In this document: one piece after another, positions 62,699-64,000 of the stretch
Layout of the letters: the number at the start of each line of letters is the position of its first letter
Numbering within the stretch: position 1 is the stretch's first letter
Assembly (NCBI GenBank): GCA_029880265.1
Contig: JAOUOT010000014.1
Location: 1-64,000, forward strand
DNA length: 64,000 nucleotides
Direction: 5' to 3'
Source: Spirochaetia bacterium
GTDB lineage: Bacteria; Spirochaetota; Leptospiria; Turneriellales; JAOUOS01
Notes under the pieces: model-generated
The model's database searches: none
Told to the model about the DNA's origin: nothing
What the model saw: only the letters and a program-made list of their open reading frames with translations
Program-made: the position numbers and the translations under genes

Positions 62699-63656
62699 TT
62701 TTAAAAATTAGAAAATCAGAATCTTTTGGTAAATGTTCCTGGCGAGGTCGCATAGCTGTTAGTTTTCCGTCTATATTATATAAGCTTCGTTTGCCGAAAA
62801 AATCTGCCTTGGTTTCTTCAGGCAGGGCGCTTTTTTTTAGCTCGCCTCTCATATCATGGGCCATGTTTATTTTTTCTCTGAGAATTTTAAGTTCTGAAGG
62901 GTCTGCGCTTAATTTATGGTCTGGGCCGGGTAGATTTTTATCAAAAGTAAAATGCTTTTCAATGAATACCGCGCCCGTTGAAACAGCCGCGAACGCCGCT
63001 TCGTATCCGATAGAATGATCAGAAAAACCGGTTAAAGCGTTTAATCTTTCTGAAAGATACGCAATATTGATTAAATTAAGCGATTTTTTTTCAACTGGAT
63101 ACATGGATACACAATGTAGAAAAACTGCGTTTATATTCGGCCAAAGCCTACAGAGCGCAGACGTTTTTTCAATTTCATCTAATGACGCTGCGCCGGTAGA
63201 TATAATGACGGGTTTATTGGTTTTTAGAATTTCTAAAATAAGTTGAAAATTATTGATATCTCCCGACGCTATCTTGAAAAAAGGAACATTCAGTTCATTT
63301 AGATTTTTTACCCAGTCAATTGATAAGGGGGTAGAAAAAAAATCGATGCCTTCATCGTGAGCCGTTTTTTGAAGAATAGAATGAGCCTCTTTTGACAGTT
63401 CATATTTTTGAAAAATCTGATATAATTCTTTTATTTTTGGCTCGTTTTTATTTATAAAGAGATCGGTTGTGTATGATTGAAATTTTACGCCGTCGGCGCC
63501 GGCCTTAGCCGCTTCTCTAATGAGTTTTTGGGCAAGTTCAATGTCGTTATTATGATTTAAACCTATTTCTGCCGTAAGATAAGGCTGCGATTTTAAAGAT
63601 ATGCTTTTCTGTGTCTTTTCTGAAACGATTTCAGAGGCGAAAAAACGCTCGGGCAT
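62685..63656 (-). CDS. neuB: NeuB-family sialic/nonulosonic acid synthase
   Basis: Condenses phosphoenolpyruvate with an N-acyl hexosamine to a nonulosonic acid, a surface sugar. 323 aa. TIM-barrel motifs are TAEIGLNHNNDIELAQ, AGADGVKFQSY, FFSTPLSIDWV, PFFKIASGDINN, IISTGAASLDEIE, LTGFSDHSIGYE and FIEKHFTFDKNLPGPDHKLS. The C-terminal antifreeze-like domain is very short (about 35 residues after KRSLYN), so it is reduced or absent. The gene begins 5 bases after the M23 peptidase gene. Other nonulosonic acid genes are not in the window. Confidence 0.9.
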   Translation of the reverse strand: MPERFFASEIVSEKTQKSISLKSQPYLTAEIGLNHNNDIELAQKLIREAAKAGADGVKFQSYTTDLFINKNEPKIKELYQIFQKYELSKEAHSILQKTAHDEGIDFFSTPLSIDWVKNLNELNVPFFKIASGDINNFQLILEILKTNKPVIISTGAASLDEIEKTSALCRLWPNINAVFLHCVSMYPVEKKSLNLINIAYLSERLNALTGFSDHSIGYEAAFAAVSTGAVFIEKHFTFDKNLPGPDHKLSADPSELKILREKINMAHDMRGELKKSALPEETKADFFGKRSLYNIDGKLTAMRPRQEHLPKDSDFLIFKINQD

Positions 63657-63661
63657 TGAAT

Positions 63662-64000
63662 TTATCTTCTGCCGCGAAGCCCCCTTAAAATCATTCTCGG
63701 ATTAATGTTGCGGCCTTGTCTTGATACTTCAAAGTGAAGATGGGGCCCGAAAGAGTAACCTGTATCGCCTGTTATTCCTATGATTCTGCCTCTTGATACG
63801 CTTTGCCCTTTTTTAACGTAAATTTTACTTAAATGAGCATACAGCGTTTTATAACCGCCGGGATGTCTGATTACAATTGCCTTGCCGTATCCTCCGAGCC
63901 ACCCTGAAAAAGTTACCGTACCCGCTTTCGTTGAGCGAACAGAAGTGTAGGCCGCTTTAAAATCAAGACCTTTGTGAAAGGCTTTTCTGGGATATTTTCT
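63662..64000 (-). CDS. M23 family metallopeptidase (partial, 5' end outside window)
   Basis: Only the last 112 codons are inside. They hold the complete LytM/M23 core: FHKGLDFKA (zinc ligands His and Asp), GTVTFSGWLGGYGKAIVIRH, YKTLYAHLSKIYVKKGQ and TGYSFGPHLHFEVSRQG, so it is a likely cell-wall hydrolase or a LytM regulator. I translated it by hand from the right edge. The stop is followed after 5 bases by the NeuB-like gene, so the two are cotranscribed. Confidence 0.92.
   Translation of the reverse strand, partial: RKYPRKAFHKGLDFKAAYTSVRSTKAGTVTFSGWLGGYGKAIVIRHPGGYKTLYAHLSKIYVKKGQSVSRGRIIGITGDTGYSFGPHLHFEVSRQGRNINPRMILRGLRGRR

Overview
The window reads as part of the chromosome of a diderm, LPS-making spirochaete, most like the Leptospirales branch. 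FlaB-type flagellin cores (two copies), a FlaA filament-sheath protein and a FapA-type protein point to spirochaetes. KdsA, LpxB, a NeuB-type synthase, GmhA, LolCD and many lipoproteins with loose spirochaetal lipoboxes point to an outer membrane with LPS. Base composition is AT-rich and even, with no plasmid, phage or complete IS. 2-oxoglutarate dehydrogenase E1, CcmC, two superoxide dismutases and an MqnP/UbiX pair suggest respiratory growth with quinone and c-type cytochromes. The species assignment is inference.

Layout. 1-6.8 kb: 3' truncated sucA, two envelope proteins, and a three-gene cluster (DUF5683-type protein, 57-aa lipoprotein, SUMF1-fold protein). 6.9-14.9 kb: a tightly packed minus-strand run of about ten genes (lipoprotein, kdsA, rhomboid, barrel-like protein, M50-like protease, coiled-coil protein, lolC, lolD, mqnP-like, ubiX), most joined by 1-17 nt overlaps. 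15-20.5 kb: an exported protein, two flaB genes separated by three successive hairpins, and a large exported repeat protein. 20.6-25 kb: ppx/gppA, a phosphoglycerate-mutase-like metalloenzyme and ftsH. 25.3-29.6 kb: one giant 1442-aa acyl-CoA dehydratase activase-like fusion. 29.7-33.3 kb: thrS directly behind a tRNA-Val, a small Cys protein, a PTS IIA protein and a J-domain protein. 33.5-38.3 kb: gspK-L-M-N followed by a DtxR-like regulator. 38.3-39 kb: tRNA-Lys, tRNA-Glu and a rearranged copy of the tRNA-Glu tail. 39-41 kb: lipoproteins. 41-47.3 kb: a CusCBA copper/silver efflux operon with an extra metal-binding lipoprotein. 47.3-52.7 kb: lipoprotein, lpxB, purF, flaA and sod, with two copies of one short MITE-like element. 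52.9-64 kb: ccmC, a phosphodiesterase, fapA, mscS, sodC, an aldo/keto-reductase remnant, exported proteins, a nitronate-monooxygenase-like enzyme, gmhA, neuB-like and a truncated M23 peptidase.

How the parts fit. The window is mostly housekeeping and envelope biology: lipoprotein export (LolCD), LPS core (KdsA, LpxB, GmhA), membrane proteolysis (FtsH, rhomboid, M50), type II secretion inner-membrane parts, periplasmic flagella and metal/oxygen defence. The most unusual signals are not protein-coding: a perfect 29-bp inverted repeat plus a second long wobble-paired hairpin between the flagellin genes, a two-copy MITE-like element with palindromic 4-bp target duplications, a tRNA-Glu tail duplication broken by GC-rich inserts, and a tRNA-Val whose 3' end lies 7 nt before an SD-less thrS. 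No complete new defence or mobile system was found.
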